From SIG607 sp045533195 (lineage in GTDB: Bacteria; Bacillota; Clostridia; Oscillospirales; Acutalibacteraceae), in NCBI GenBank assembly GCA_045533195.1, contig JAZSHI010000010.1, forward strand, positions 1 to 39,591: DNA of 39,591 nt. Direction: 5' to 3'. Made by a program: the position numbers and the translations under genes. The notes beneath the pieces were generated by a model. The model searched no databases, was not told the origin of the DNA, and saw only the letters and a program-made list of their open reading frames with translations. Of this stretch, positions 38,663 to 39,591 are shown one piece after another. The stretch's first letter is position 1. Each line of letters opens with the position of its first letter.

Positions 38663-39591
38663 TTATCCAAGGGAAGATTTTTTATTTGTAACTACAGTAT
38701 GCTCATAGCAACTGAATTTTTCTTCAATGTTTTTAGGAAGTGTCTTTTTAGTAAATGCGCTGACTATCGGAACGAGGACGAGTCCGCCAAGCATTGCAAA
38801 TACACCGGAATAGAGAGAATTTGTAAATACAAAGCTTAAAACGGGGATATTGCTGACCTTTATAAGTCCCATACCGATTAAAAGCTGCACTATTTCAAGT
38901 CCTACACCGAAAGCAAAGCTTACCGCCACCGCAGCTTTAGTGGTCTTTTTAGAGTATAAGCCATAGAGGAAAGGAGCAAGAAAGGCGCCTGCCAAAGCTC
39001 CCCATGAAACACCCATCATCTGAGGGATAAATACCGAGTCCGACCATACGGAATCCTTCAAAATGGCTATTACAGCAGAAATCACTATAAAGAATACTAT
39101 AAATATTCGCATTATAAGAACGCTTCTTTTTTCGCTTATTTCCTTTTTGATTAAGGGCTTAACCACATCGAGAGTCAATGTCGAAGAGGAGGTTAAAACA
39201 AGGGAAGAAAGGGTTGACATAGAAGCCGAAAGAACAAGAACAATTACCACACCAATAAGAATGGGTGAAAGATTAGAAAGCATATTAGGAATAATGGAAT
39301 CAAAAATAACAGAACCATCTGCAGAAAGGTCTGGGGTAAAGAGTCTGCCAAAGCCGCCTAAGAAGTAGCAACCGCCTGCAACTATAAGTGCGAAAATTGT
39401 TGAAATAACGGTACCCTTTTTAATAGCGCCCTCATTTTTAATGGCATAGAATTTTTGAACCATCTGAGGAAGCCCCCAGGTGCCAAGAGAGGTAAGAATC
39501 ACCACACCCAACAGGTTTTTGGGGTCCGGTCCGAAAAGAGAATTGAATGCGCCCGGAGTATTGGAAACGGAAGGATCGGTAACTTGTCCAA
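38663..39591 (-). CDS. Sodium/solute symporter, PutP-like (partial)
   Basis: The C-terminal 309 or so residues of an SSS-family Na+ symporter; the frame is open to the window edge at 39591. The best marker is GTWGLPQMVQKFYAIKNE, the helix-8 region of proline/pantothenate symporters. SASMSTLSSLVLTSSSTLTLD then carries the Ser/Thr residues of the sodium site. At least six helices follow. Specificity for proline is plausible but not proven. A short cytoplasmic tail (SCYEHTVVTNKKSSLG) ends just before the terminator. Confidence 0.92.
   Translation of the reverse strand, partial: GQVTDPSVSNTPGAFNSLFGPDPKNLLGVVILTSLGTWGLPQMVQKFYAIKNEGAIKKGTVISTIFALIVAGGCYFLGGFGRLFTPDLSADGSVIFDSIIPNMLSNLSPILIGVVIVLVLSASMSTLSSLVLTSSSTLTLDVVKPLIKKEISEKRSVLIMRIFIVFFIVISAVIAILKDSVWSDSVFIPQMMGVSWGALAGAFLAPFLYGLYSKKTTKAAVAVSFAFGVGLEIVQLLIGMGLIKVSNIPVLSFVFTNSLYSGVFAMLGGLVLVPIVSAFTKKTLPKNIEEKFSCYEHTVVTNKKSSLG

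Overview
The window looks like chromosome from a low-GC Gram-positive gut-type Clostridia, probably an Oscillospirales/Ruminococcaceae relative. The evidence is AT-rich intergenic DNA with consensus sigma-A promoters (TTGACA-17-TATAAT), strong AGGAGG ribosome sites, several TTG/GTG starts, tRNA genes that encode CCA, a dockerin-tailed secreted protein, a PPi-type phosphofructokinase and FakA/FakB/PlsX lipid genes. No species can be named from sequence alone.

Layout. 1-200: tail of a transposase and a nested hairpin. 258-6511 (minus strand): FkbM methyltransferase, a small unknown, prfC, pnp, rpsO, mntP. 6563-12920 (minus): a large secreted dockerin protein, then a CUT1 sugar ABC transporter (two permeases and a lipoprotein binding protein, no ATPase). 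13010-14850: an accessory island with tRNA-Thr and tRNA-Tyr, a structured segment bounded by a copy of the tRNA-Thr 3' end, an array of short hairpins, a four-helix-bundle (S23/Avd-like) gene, and an RHH regulator divergent from a small membrane zinc-ribbon protein. 14849-23721 (mostly plus): Fic protein, SGNH hydrolase, PPi-phosphofructokinase, metallo-beta-lactamase-fold protein, XRE regulator divergent from an acyl-adenylate ligase, two lipoproteins and an anion permease. 23757-28854: zinc-ribbon membrane protein and a compact acyl-transfer operon (ligase-ACP fusion, two PlsC, ACP, LRAT-like protein) with a divergent phosphopantetheinyl transferase. 28890-30728 (minus): polysaccharide deacetylase and an alpha/beta hydrolase with a Cys nucleophile. 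30873-35340 (plus): two DegV/FakB proteins, FakA, PlsX. 35381-38344: GT2 glycosyltransferase and two more alpha/beta hydrolases. 38397-38599: a second hairpin array. 38663-end: Na+/solute symporter, cut by the window edge.

How the genes work together. 24.4-35.3 kb is dominated by acyl metabolism. FakA/FakB would make acyl-phosphate from free fatty acids, PlsX links acyl-phosphate and acyl-ACP, and the neighbouring operon has its own acyl activator, two carrier domains, two PlsC enzymes, an LRAT-fold protein and a carrier-activating transferase. I infer a dedicated pathway for an unusual or remodelled lipid.

The most unusual signal is in two intergenic arrays (13469-13635 and 38397-38599). 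Each has about eight short conserved linkers, four in one orientation followed by four inverted, separated by small hairpins whose stems differ in sequence but stay self-complementary. The two arrays use different linkers but the same plan and several of the same loops (TTAC, TTC, TTGC or their complements). One sits directly upstream of the Avd-like gene. I do not recognise this as a named element.
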